This document shows positions 51,901 to 63,204 of a stretch of 64,000 nucleotides of DNA, piece by piece. Every line of letters begins with the position of its first letter. The stretch's first letter is position 1. The position numbers and the translations under genes were made by a program. The notes beneath the pieces are model-generated. The model made no database searches. It was given only the letters and a program-made list of their open reading frames with translations, and was not told the DNA's origin. The DNA is from Protopterus annectens (taxonomy: Eukaryota > Chordata > Ceratodontiformes > Protopteridae), in contig NC_056750.1 of the NCBI RefSeq assembly GCF_019279795.1, positions 700,711,475-700,775,474 on the forward strand, in the 5' to 3' direction.

Positions 51901-54891
51901 CAGTTATGCGAAACTTGGAAGTTCAAAATTATGGTTCCAAGTTTCCGTGACGTCAGTCTGTACATGTTTGAATCCACAACAGTGAATGCTAGTGTGTATT
52001 CACTCATATGAGGTTGACATTCTGATTGGAGATCGAACTAAACTGGAGATAGGGAAATTTTCCCTTTTCATCACTGTAGTATGATCTCAGAGTTTGTATA
52101 ATAAGCAGAGGATGTGGGGGTCAGGGGTGCAGGTGGGCTTGCCTGCTGAAAAACATTGGTAGGAAACCAGTGTAAGGCAAGGTGCGTTGGGTAATGTCCA
52201 TAATATCAAATTTCAAATCATCCACATTGCCACTTTCGTTGTTTTGATTAAATAATGTTTTCATTTCTGACTTTTTTTAAGTAAGCCATTACTCAAACAA
52301 ATGTGTTTCTATATTTTGATAGTAAACCATTTTAAGATGAGATACAGGGTCTAACAGACTGCTCACCAATATATCTTCCTGCAGATGAGAATGGGATAGT
52401 CTACCCCTTCCCAGTTTCAACAAACCTCAGGTCGTTCAGTGTGTCAAATTATAACATCAAAATATAAATCTTGTCTCTCATCATCTACCTATAAGCCTCT
52501 CATAATTCTGAAGTAGACCTAAGTACTTCCTGCCTACTTGACCATTAGGATTGTGTTGACCTGCCCTGATTGACATTATATTCTATGTCCTTCTTGATTC
52601 TTATATTTCCTGATTTTCCTGGAGATTGGTGTAAAATAGCTAGAGTCAGAGCTTTGTTTTTCCTTCCACTGACCCTGTTTTGGGTTGTTGTAAAAAAAAA
52701 AACAGTACTTCCCCAATGCAGTCCTTATTTTTATTGGATTATCTTTCCATTTTTATTTACCCATCCAATTATTGCAATTTGGATACCTGCCTGTCCTTAA
52801 TGCCAGTAGTCCTTAAATCATGTTTTGCTTGTCATTGGCTCATGAATGCTGTTCCCTTTCAAATCTGGCATTTGAGCCAAACAGTGTCTGCAGGAACCTT
52901 ATGCAGTTATAACATTTATATATTGAGGAAATGGTATTTTATGTATGAATATATGCATGCATGTTTTTATGATTCTGGACCTTCCAGTTTTGGGTGTTCT
53001 TGATGTTGACCATTATTGTTTTTCCATCCATCTCAGTGTTGAGCTGTTTAGCCTGCCCTTGGGTTTCCATTTGGCTATTTGCTTGTTTGCCCTCTGGCTA
53101 AAATTCCATTCTCAGATCCTAGATTTCCTCAGACTGATGTTTACCTAACTGACCAGCACTCTTAGTGGTGATTGGCCTATTTGAAGTCTTTATCTACCTG
53201 ATTGCTGTCACCTCTTGGCACAGGAAGGAATTTGACTAATGGGCAGTGTCCCTTTGCAACCAAAACTAATGTGATTTCCAGACCGAATGGATGCTTATAA
53301 GGTTAACTGCCTTATTCAAATTTTATGTTCTAGGTAGAACATGCTTTCCTCACTGACTAAATCAAGTCTCATCCAAGCCCCTGTCTAAACATTATCTTTT
53401 TTCTTCCAGTTTTTGAGGAATGTGGTTCTTCTGTTAGATTTCTAATTTGTCAATTTCCTGGACTGTCTTTTTGGACTGGAATAGCCATTCTCTCATCATG
53501 CTTCCTGACCTAGTTTATTTTTCAGCCTTTGACATTGTCTTTAGAGTATCTTCCTTTTCAGATCCCTCAGAATGTAACTGTCTCACTTTTGGAGGTTGTC
53601 TTGCCTCACCTCCTCTGAGCATTTCCACCACTTCTGCCTGTGTCCTGAAACAAGGCATCTTCTGTTAGTCAACATTTTTCTTGACCTTTATACTATGGAG
53701 TGCTTCTGGTCTTTGTTCTCTTAATTTGGTCTCTGTGTGGGGTGAAATTGATTTCAGTGATCTTTGAATAGTTATTGTGGACTCCTCGTCTCTTCATGTT
53801 CAGACTTCAAGGTTTTTCTGGCCTTCTATCATTTCAAATTTAGGCTTTTGAACTGGCCGGGGTCTTTGGTTACTAGTTTTCAGTCAAACAGGACCTCCTT
53901 GGAGTAATTTTAGTGCCTACCTTGCCTTACCTTCTTCCTGGGATTCAAGAATTTTGTTACAGCTAGTATATTGCATAGCAGACTCTGTTGTTTTTAGGTT
54001 TTATATGTATGTTCTTGTTGGTCTGTCTTACTGCTAAATGATTATTTTTTTTCCTAGGGTTATACCTTGCATTTCAGTAAGACCCCCTGTGGTAGCTCTG
54101 GGATTGTGCACTAGTTAATTGTTATCTATCATCTTTTTGGTTCACTTTGTGGTTCCAGATTCCTCTTAGTTTGGAGAAACTCTGTCATGGTCTTTGTGCT
54201 TCTTTGTTCTTTATTGTATTTCTGGTTGTCTTAGTCTGTCAGAGCGTTATACCATTTGGGCCTAGCTGTCTAACTTTTACCTGTTGAAGTAATAGAGAAC
54301 CCCACTAGGTTGGAGATCCCCAGATGCCTCTGTAGTCCTCCCACTGGTGTCCTAGTTTATGGTAGAGTAGAAAAGTTTCTTCCCATTCATTATTGAGATT
54401 TTCCCCTTTAATTACCACGGTTCTGGTTGAGCACTTCTATTGTTAGCGTAAGTCAGTATTCTTCTGAAGCCTTACTGTTTATCATAGATTGAATATGATG
54501 TCGGTGACAGGATTTGCAGTTCACCTTCAGTCATGTCTTTGTTCTTGTGATGTCCCTCTTCTGGGCCAGTAATCAAGAAGTCTCAATCCTCACCATGGAC
54601 ACCTGTGAGGGATGTTCACTTGGAACAAACATGGATACAAATAGTATTTTCAGATGCAGCTCTCTGCACCAAGCACATTTTCCCTTAAGAGAACACAGGG
54701 AACACACTCCCATCCCGGGGTCGGGTTCTTTCTCTCTCACAAGGCTCCAAATAAGACTCTCACTGACACAGCTGTAGAGGTGAGTCCTTAGCCGAGTGTT
54801 CCAAGCCAAGTCCTCCACCACACTCTCTGTGAAACCAGTGCTGTGTGTCCCTGCTCCAAGTATCTGACACACACACTCTCTGAGATTTGAT

Positions 54892-54895
<4 letters not shown>
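51901..54895. other. Unassigned T-rich sequence
   Basis: Long pyrimidine-rich stretches with only short frames. The CRE-like TGACGTCA near 51949 lies outside DIRS A3 and has no neighbouring ITR sequence. Confidence 0.35.

Positions 54896-54961
<66 letters not shown>
54896..54961. repeat. (CA)n microsatellite
   Basis: About 32 uninterrupted CA dinucleotides. Confidence 0.98.
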
Positions 54962-54965
<4 letters not shown>

Positions 54966-55094
54966 GAAAGGCTGGCACAGATTCACCAGCTATGCCCCCT
55001 TGGCCCAGATTATAAGGTAGGTATTGCCATCAAAACACTCCAAAGCCAGCTACTCTAAGGTTGTTGCTAGGGTATCCAGTTATAAAACTAATGT

Positions 55095-55232
55095 CTTTTG
55101 GCTTTTCCCGGTTAGGGGTCACCACAGTGGAACTCCAGTTCGCTAATGATTGGCAGTGGATTTTTACAGTGCTGAGTTGCCAGCCCGATGCCCAACCTTC
55201 AAAGAAGGCATGCCCATTCACACACGCACCTA
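55095..55232 (-). repeat. Short dispersed repeat (SINE-like or LINE tail), copy 1
   Basis: Reverse orientation of the copy at 60970-61128. Shared blocks: GGCTTTTCCCGGTTAGGGGTC, ACCACAGTGG, GATTGGCAGTGGATTTTTAC, GAGTTGCCAGCCCGATGC, CAACCTT, and a CA-rich end. The motif ACCCCTAAC followed by GGGAAAAGCC recalls a repeat common in fish genomes; the family name was not determined. Confidence 0.7.
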
Positions 55233-56819
55233 CTTGCATGTCTTTCAAACATCACTCGACCATGGGGAGAACATGCATTAATACTAATGCAAATGGTAGT
55301 GTTTGACCAATGCACCAAGGCCTTCAGAAGAGGCCACAGTGTCACCAAATAAATAAAAGTGCTCTCAAATGTTAAAATATTCTCTAAAAGACTAGCCACA
55401 ATGAAATGTTTAAATATATTTAATAATAAAAGAACATGAAAATAGTAAATATCTATTTACAATAAACTCCAGAGTTTCAAGCACAGGAAATATTAAAAAT
55501 AACAGAAATGGATAGATTTGTGCAAATGCAGAAAAACAGTACTTCTCTCATTATATTTTCCTGACTGATATAAAGAATTAATGTTTCCTACTTACTTAAT
55601 AAAGCAAGGCAAGATGAAGTGGGTGGGTGATCTTTGTCTATTCCAAAACAGAGTGCCCTGAGACTTCTGGCTCATCTAGTATTGCAACATCATTTCAGTA
55701 CTGGATTACAGAATGGTATCATATTTGGTCATCTGACAATGGTTCCCACACTACTCCCTGACTAGAAACTGAACCAGAATCTAGCACATATGTGTTATAC
55801 CTACATAGAGTATTGCTAAGATGTGTCACAGCATCTGGAAGCTATAAAATCTTTTCACTACTTCCACCATTCCAGGGTAGCAATTAGTTCACTACTAAGG
55901 ACAATACAGCAGGGTTTCTAGTCCTGGTTTTCACAGACATTTTGTCTCTGGCTGCATTCCGAACTGTAAGATACAATCTTTATGGCCTAAACCAGGTAGT
56001 TTAATTTCAGACTATTTTTCAAAGTTAGCTGGACTGAGATTAAACTTTTTCTCTTCCAGTATCCTCTGTTACAGTATATTCATTTCAACAGTTACAATAC
56101 AGTCTGACATATAGGCGTATTTCTTTTCTGCCCAGCAGGACCCACCCATGGTACATTTTTAACACAAGCAGTTTTACAAATACATTTTCAATACAAACAC
56201 CTGTACAAATCAGTTTGATATGCAAACGACATATAATTCTTTACAAAACTCCACCTAGCTATGCTGGCATATGTTACACATCCACTGCCATACTTTCTCT
56301 GGCATAGCTGGTACTACCTCTCATTGTTACAGTTCTCGTGTGTTATTTTCAGCTGTAGGTAGATACTTTTCTCTCTGTGGTCTGCTCTGAAAGTATTCTT
56401 TTAAGATAAGACGTGTTTATTATTTTTTGTTTGAGGTAATCCTTTTTTGAATAGATGGTTACTAGGATGTTGTGACTGGCACTATCATTCTTCTAGTATT
56501 TCATCCCAGCTTTAGTCTGGATCACTAGTATGCTTGTGAGACATTTATGGGTTAGTTATAGCTATTTATGGTTTTCAAAAGATATGTCTTTGATTGCAAG
56601 CCTGATTTGCAGTTGCCCAGTAGAGTTTTTAGGCAGTGGATGATGATGGGCCTAGTCCAGCCCTGCTACACATGCAGAAGTTATGTACATATAATGATAA
56701 ATGTGTGGAATTATGGTCTATGTATGGCCCCTTGGTCTTCATGCCTGACTTTAGATATGAAGTTGTTTTCAAACCTGTAAGTTCTGTTCTATATTCTTTC
56801 TGCTATGCCTTCTGCATAT
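55233..56819. other. Unassigned AT-rich spacer
   Basis: No gene or repeat was recognised. Confidence 0.35.
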
Positions 56820-56985
56820 TAACAGGGAGCTGAAGAGGAATTCTTCCTCACACAGGATTGTGGGTAAGGGGGATGAATTTGGTGTCCTGGGAAAGTCTTA
56901 AGTGCTGATCTGCAAGTCCTGCTGCACTTAAGTCTTATAGGAAGAGGAAGATGGACTATAGTCCTGCACATCTATGGTTATGGTA
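56820..56985 (+). repeat. Eroded DIRS right-ITR remnant
   Basis: AACAGGGAGCTGAAGAGG, GGATTGTGGGTAAGGG and the end TATGGTTATGGTAAGTACAG parallel the C right ITR (AACAGGGAGAAGGGAATTG, TGTGGGTAAGAG) and the shared A/B/C terminus TATGGTAGGTAC. No coding region lies to the left. Confidence 0.45.
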
Positions 56986-57698
56986 AGTACAGAATTGTTT
57001 AGGTGACAGAAGTTTAGTCACCTGTATATATAATGAAACTCAGGTTATTATCTTGCTTTATGAGTGTCAGAAATTGTTGTTTCTATTTTGTTGTTGGGAT
57101 TTATTAGCATCTAGTGTAATGGTCAGAGCAAATTTTTTCAGGAAGTGGCACTTTGGGTGTATACAGTTCAGAGAAAGCATGCTTGTGTGGTTTGAAAATG
57201 GCATTGTATGTAACACAGGCAGTAACTACATAATGATATGAAAAGGAGGAGTCCCAAGCAAAGAACCACATGGAGTATACAAATGATGATGATATCTAAC
57301 ATAGAATGGTTCAGAAATGTATAAAGAAGGTGCACCTCATCATGGCACATACCTATTCTGAACAGCAAGGAGTTTCAGTGTACAGGCCTATGAAAATGCT
57401 CGGAAGAGCAGTGGCTATAGCCAAACATATCAATGGTTACAATCAGAGGCAAAGCCAGCACAGTATTGCAGAAGGTTTTATCAGTGAATAATTATCAGTA
57501 CTTCATAGACCAGCATATAGTGGAGTGATACTAGGCTGGCAGGGAGACCATACAAAAACGAATCAAACTCTATTATCAATAAGCAGAATCAAGGATGAAT
57601 TTGTGGAATGCCAATCTCTTTGGATGTGTAGATATTTGTAACATTGAACAGTTCAGTGCCATGGACCTTCCTTTGAGCAGTGGGACACATGAAGCATT

Positions 57699-58430
57699 TT
57701 GCAGGTATCAACCTCATGTACCCTACACCGGTTCCTTGACATCATGCTGCAGCATTTAGAGGAGCATATCTGGTTCTACAGGAATGCAGGGATGAGAACC
57801 ACTATTGTGCAAGCACTTTACAGAACAACCCAAGTCCCTGGGAGCCACACATTACACACACACAGTCACTCTCTCTCTGCCATCAAGGCCCAACCTGGTT
57901 CAGAGAGCCTGAAATACATCACTGGGAAGGGCATCCACTCCCTCAACTGCCAAGTGGCATGTAATACCCAGGGCATTATATATAATGTAAAGCAGTTCCC
58001 AAGATTTGCACATATTACATATCCAACCGATGCTACCAGTGTATACAGGGGAACTTTCAATAAGATCATCTGGTTGGTAGCTAGACACATAGATGGGTTA
58101 CACTGGACAGAATGCACATATACTATGCAAGTGTGGAGTAGAAAATGTATAATGTTGTGAATTTTGTGTATTGTGGGTAATGCTGGATATGCCTTGCAGC
58201 CATGAAGGGTGACCCCTATCTGCAGCACTCAGTACATGACAGAAAAGGTGTGCAACTCAGCCTCTGCAGAAACATGTAATGTTGCTAAGCATATGTTTGG
58301 ACAAACACAGGAGTGTTCCTGCAGCCTTGGCCCATGAAGCTGTCTATAGCATCATGTACTGGATCCTTGCAGCAGTGTGTTTGTAGTGTGCACCATGTTG
58401 CATAATCTGGCACTGCAGAAACAACAATAG
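57699..58430 (+). pseudogene. Harbinger (PIF) transposase remnant
   Basis: One frame carries a decayed HARBI1-like DDE transposase. It has a KGIHSLNCQVACNTQGIIYNV segment (family: HS-N-Q-V-x-C-D then G-I-x-N-V), a later NAGYALQP segment where the family has GDxGYPL, then SASAETCNVAKHMFG, and CTMLHNLALQKQ at the end. The three catalytic acids appear replaced: the first D-G-T-H is gone, the GxxHDS is RFAHITY, and GDAGY is GNAGY. TGA at 58158 and about 58203 plus later stops interrupt it. It is an old, inactive copy. Confidence 0.65.
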
Positions 58431-60580
58431 TAAGGCAACATTCCAGCAGGACCTGGCTTTGTAATTTGACCAGCATCAGAAGACCAAGCTGTAGAGTCTT
58501 GAGGTCAAAGTGGCAGTAGTGATACTGTATGCAAAGCTGAGACAGGAACAATGCATTTCTGCACTGGTAAAGAGGCAGCACCTAGTTCACAGCTATTGAT
58601 ATTGAAAAACACATCACAGAATAAAATGATGTATGCATCATTGAATCCGGGGTCTGCAGGGTGGTACATTGGCTGGCTAGGCTGTGCATCATACATAACT
58701 ATATGCCTGCAAGTCAGTGAGTGAGGGGAGACAGTGACCAGGTGACCACAGCATTTTAATATGGGATAATTTAATGAAAGATAAAATTGGTAGTCATGTA
58801 CTCTGCTAAACGCTTGTGGTGAGACAGGGATGACGTCCAGTAGTGGAGTTGATTTTTTTTTTTTTGTGTTGTGATCATAGTGATCACTCTTGAAGCCTGC
58901 AATCTTAGGGCTTCATATAATCCATATCAGGGAAGACATTAAAAAAGATTTGATTGAGTTCATCCTGCTTATCTCGTCAGTTGCTTGCAAAGCTTTATTG
59001 CTTGTGACATGGATGATAACTACAAACTGGCATGGTGCTCTATTTGCTCACAAGATATACTGAATGGATAGAACTACAGGATCATTAGTGAGGAATATGG
59101 TGTGATGCCCAGGTGTTTAACCTGAGGAGGATTGTCATCTGCAACTATGTAACTGCTGACAAATAGTGGTGATAAGCTGTGGATCCTGATTGAAAAGTCA
59201 TCTGAGGAAGAGACTGTGTATTTTGAGTAGGGTTGTCATGTGCCTAACTACCTCACATTTGAACACTCCTATAGTGACACACACTACAGCTTGCCAAGGT
59301 AGACCAGATGACCATTATCTTGTGCCTTAGCAAAGCACCAATGGATGCAGCATTTGTCAACAGAGACACGAGCAACAGCATCAACTTACTGTCCTTGTAC
59401 ATATGTTACATATCTCACTTAAGCCACTGTAGAATTTCAATCTCCACAATACTGTTGGTGACTGCTGTTTGTGGTAGGATCCCTGATCTGCTCATCTCTT
59501 GATTTATGTGGCATTACTACACTTCACTAATACCTGTTGGAATGTAGGTCTTTTTATTGAAAGATTAATGATATGTTTCATTTAACTTCAGTCTGTGGTA
59601 CTGTACGTGTCAGCAAGACATGTTTTTTTGGGGGGGTATTTTCCTTTTTTTTTTCTTCTCTCCTCTGTAGAGTGACTATGGAGTAATTTAAAGCACTGTG
59701 GTGTGCAAGAGGGTTCCCCCCTGCAGAAAAAGTTTTTTCCTTGTATATATTTTTGAATTTTGCTTTCCAGATTTGGACATTCACAGTTAAATTTTAATGA
59801 CTTAGTAGATCATAGGGAAAGTAGTTTGTACTGAGTGTTGTACCCATATCATAGAGTGATCTGGAGTCACAGTGGTGTAGCAAACCCCTCCTCTATCCCC
59901 TACTCTATGTTATGTGCACATCAGAGGTGCTGTAAATGTCAGATGCTTTGTGGGCTGGGAACTTATTTTTTGCCTGGACAGGGGTCACATTTATAGGAGG
60001 TGTTTATCCTGCAGTGGTGATGATTCTGTACCACCACAGAGAACTATTGATGTAGGTGAAACATCCCATAGCAGTACTGCAGACAGTACCATTATGGTCA
60101 TTGGACTGTGCCACGTGTATCTTGCCATTATTGTCCAACATGACATACCTGCTGACATCTGGCATATCATATTGTATTGTACTGGTCAATCTATTGATAG
60201 AACCTGTGAAAGCATGAGCATGTGATATCTGTGGCAACATATCCGTATCACTTATTTGATATCCATAGTTGAAGACACCTCTACACATGTATAGCATTTA
60301 GAGACATATATACCCTGCCAGGTAGGCTTTTGTAGTTGCAGTCTAGAGGTACTTGAAAGGACAGATATGTAGAAAGTCCTTGTTCAGTCAGTCTTGTCAT
60401 ACATGCAGTGCACCATAGAGTTCATTACAGATAGTCTTTGGTGCGTCAACTACTGACATTTGTGTAGTTGCTAGCCTATGCTATCGCTAAGCTGGCTTCT
60501 TGGGTATGAGGGAATGACTTCCCCTCCCAAGACAGGGACAGTAAGAGCTTCTAGATCTGTCTGAGATCATTCTGTGTTAA
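58431..60580. other. Unassigned sequence, possibly Harbinger interior
   Basis: No frame of note. It lies between the transposase remnant and a possible SANT/Myb-like frame, so it may be the interior of the same element; that is inference. Confidence 0.3.
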
Positions 60581-60688
60581 TGGTTCTCTTCTTGTGATGG
60601 ACATGTCCTTGGTAATGTCCTATGCCTTGTCCTTTGGTTCTCTTCTTGTGATGGACATGTCCTTGGTAATGTCCCATGCCTTGTCCTT
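60581..60688 (+). repeat. 54-bp tandem duplication
   Basis: TGGTTCTCTTCTTGTGATGG starts each of two copies (60581-60634, 60635-60688). They differ at one base. Confidence 0.95.
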
Positions 60689-60722
60689 TACAGAGCACCA
60701 TATCTGTTACTGTATGCTTTAG

Positions 60723-60920
60723 CTATTTTAGAGATCTATTATGGCTGCCTGCAGCATTCACATCCTGAACCACTCTGTGCCATACCTGGTCCTGATGCAT
60801 GTTGCCCACAGCAACTTTGTCCAGGTTACATATGCCATGATTGTGTAAGTCCTCCAGTATCATCTCAGTCTCCTGTCTGTTGACATTTTCTAGCCATTTC
60901 CTTTCAGGGGGACCTGGCAA
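60723..60920 (-). pseudogene. Possible Myb/SANT-like fragment
   Basis: A 65-codon minus frame ends QVWHRVVQDVNAAGSHNRSLK, resembling the W...V...VNA.G...R pattern of the Myb/SANT-like DNA-binding protein that accompanies Harbinger transposases. The similarity is short and could be chance. Confidence 0.25.
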
Positions 60921-60969
60921 GACCTGTACAAATGTGAATTACAGGTCAATGAATTGTGTAAAATTGGCC

Positions 60970-61128
60970 CTAGGTGTGAGTGTGTATGTGTATGTGTGTG
61001 CCTTCCGTGGAAGGTTGAGCGCCAGGCTGGCAACTCAACACCGTAAAACTCCACTGCCAGTCATGAGCAGACAAGGTGATCTGCTGTGGCGACCCCTAAC
61101 TGGGAAAAGCCGAAAGAGAGAGAGAGAG
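60970..61128 (+). repeat. Short dispersed repeat, copy 2, with GA tail
   Basis: Starts with GTGTGTATGTGTATGTGTG and CCTTCCGTGGAAGGTTGAGC, continues AGGCTGGCAACTCAACACC, and ends TGGCGACCCCTAACTGGGAA, AAGCCGAAAG then (GA)n. Same family as 55095-55232. Confidence 0.7.
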
Positions 61129-62829
61129 TCTCATCCACATATGGCTGTTGTCTTCCTTCCCTGCATTCTGCAACAGGTTAACATGCTTCTGTACTGCTGC
61201 ACATAACCCCCAAAGTTAATTCTGCTGCTGTTGGCATGTATTCCCTGCATCCTTTCTGCTTCTGCATATCAGTTCCATGTATTGATACATATGGCCTGTA
61301 ACCCCATACTCATGTGGATATAAACATATTTTTGCTGCACAGTTACCATGCCTACTCCTGTGTGTAGGAAACATGGCCTTTGTGTTCTATACTGATGGCC
61401 ATAGTTTGTATTGCTGCCACTGCTGGACATGACTGTGCTGTACCATTGTGCTGTATTCTCAAATGTGCATCACGTTTGTTGACTAGATTTACTATCATAA
61501 CCACAAAGTGCCTTCCATCATAGATGGCAACATCGAAAGGCTGTTTTCCAAGAGGCTATACCTCAAGTGGAAAGTTAGCGAACCACATCATTGCACATTG
61601 AGTGGAACATATACTCCAATTGCCACATTTCCAAAACAGCAAATGTTGAACCATTGTTATGTTTGTCAAGGGGGCAGAACGGCATTTTTATTTTCAGCAT
61701 ACTGGTTTGGCAATGTGAGCATGGAATGGCACTTCATGGACATGCTAGTAAACCATTGACTGCACTGTTGTGGTACATTACAAGCATGTTTTCCTGTCAT
61801 CAGTGTTTGTGTATCACTTCCAGAGAGTTACTGTGTAAAGTTCCATATTAGAACTTAAAAATGCTACTATGTGTAGGAACTCACAATCAAGACCGTGTGC
61901 TTGAGGTAACAGTTTTGCCTACATTATATAGATCAATATTGTAAGTAGAGATTTTCCTGCTGTGCAGCAAAAATATGTTTATATCCAAATGAGATTTAAA
62001 AGTATGCAGTTTTGAGTTAGATGCAGGGGAAAATTGTTTTGGCAGTGGTAACATATTAGCAGGAAAGAGGGATTGTTGCACTGCCAAGCACTCCATGATT
62101 GTATTGTATGATGCAAATATTTCACAGGTTTTCCCTTTGCGACTAGACAGTCAAATGATGGTGTCTTGCTGAATCATATGTTATCAGTGGGGTAACTTTC
62201 ATACTTGCGTACTAGATGCATGGAGTATAGTGCAGACACAGTTGTGCACAAATCCTTATGATTTGCAAAGAGCTTTGACACACAGGTATACTGCATAACA
62301 GCCTTGCTCTACTGCACAGCAATGTTTGTTGCTAGGGAATCCAGATATTTATGGACCAGTTTGTTTGGAAGTAAAAATCATTCTCAGTTTTACTGACTGG
62401 TTAAAAAAATGACTTATACAGAACTAGTTAAATTTGTAATGATTTCAGCCAATGGACTTTGAAGGATTTCTGGAGAAGATGGTATTTTAGGTAGTAATTT
62501 CAAAAAGTATGTTTATATCCAAATGAGTTTTAAAAGTATGCAGTTTTGAGCTGGATCTTCTTAGGCTGTTTGCCAGAAGCCTTTGTTCCATCTAAAACTC
62601 TACAGTAGTTTGCACTGGGTTTGTCTAGAAGTGTTTAGTAGTCTGAAGTGAATAATATTCCCTTTTCATTATTGTTTAAATCTTGCAGACCAATACAAAT
62701 GAATATTTTATCTGGATTCATGGCAGTAATGGCGCTGTTTACCCTTTCTTTTGGTTCTGTCTACCTGACAATACCTAGAAGCAACATTTTTACTCAGTTT
62801 TCTTAATAAGGATAATAGATCCAGTGTTG
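61129..62829. other. Unassigned AT-rich spacer
   Basis: A 28-bp block starting GTTTATATCCAAATGAG appears twice (near 61976 and 62510) with slight changes. Nothing else was recognised. Confidence 0.35.
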
Positions 62830-63060
62830 TCTGTTTTCATCTGATTCAACATTTGGGTTGTCAGATCCAATTGTATCTGACCTTGTTGCCTTATTCCTGA
62901 TCTTTGGATCTGAGACTCTCTCTCTTCCCTTGCCCACAATCCCCCCTTCTGTCTAAAGTACCTCAGATCTCATTTGTAATCTGTTCCATTCAGATTTGTT
63001 ATTTGAGACCTCTCATAATCCAGTCTCGGTAAGTGTAAGTGTTTACTTTTTTTCCCCTGC
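62830..63060 (+). repeat. Eroded DIRS left-ITR remnant (C-like)
   Basis: CTTGCCCACAATCCCCCCTT followed by ACCTCAGATCTCATTTG parallels ACCCACAATTCCCCTCTCCC and ACCTCAGATTTTGTTTG in the C left end (29155-29195). GATCCAATTGTATCTGACC sits where C has the TCGGTTCCGA pair. Confidence 0.4.
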
Positions 63061-63204
63061 ACAACTCCTCCATTTAGATATAGTGTAGTGGTGGTATAGT
63101 ATACAGTAGTGATAGGTTAGGTCTGGGTTAAATAGTTGGTAGTTTTTAACCTTTTTTGTTCTCCATGCTGTGAGAAAACTGATGCGGAATAAAGTGAAGT
63201 CCTA

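Noticed and set aside
51949-51956. A second TGACGTCA as another DIRS ITR
   Set aside because: Only the 8-mer and a few neighbouring bases match; the rest of the ITR is absent.
52570-53668. Several 60-110 codon frames as genes
   Set aside because: T-rich sequence with hydrophobic random-looking translations and no conserved pattern.
54760-54978. A minus-strand frame with a long Cys-Val run
   Set aside because: It is translation of the CA microsatellite.
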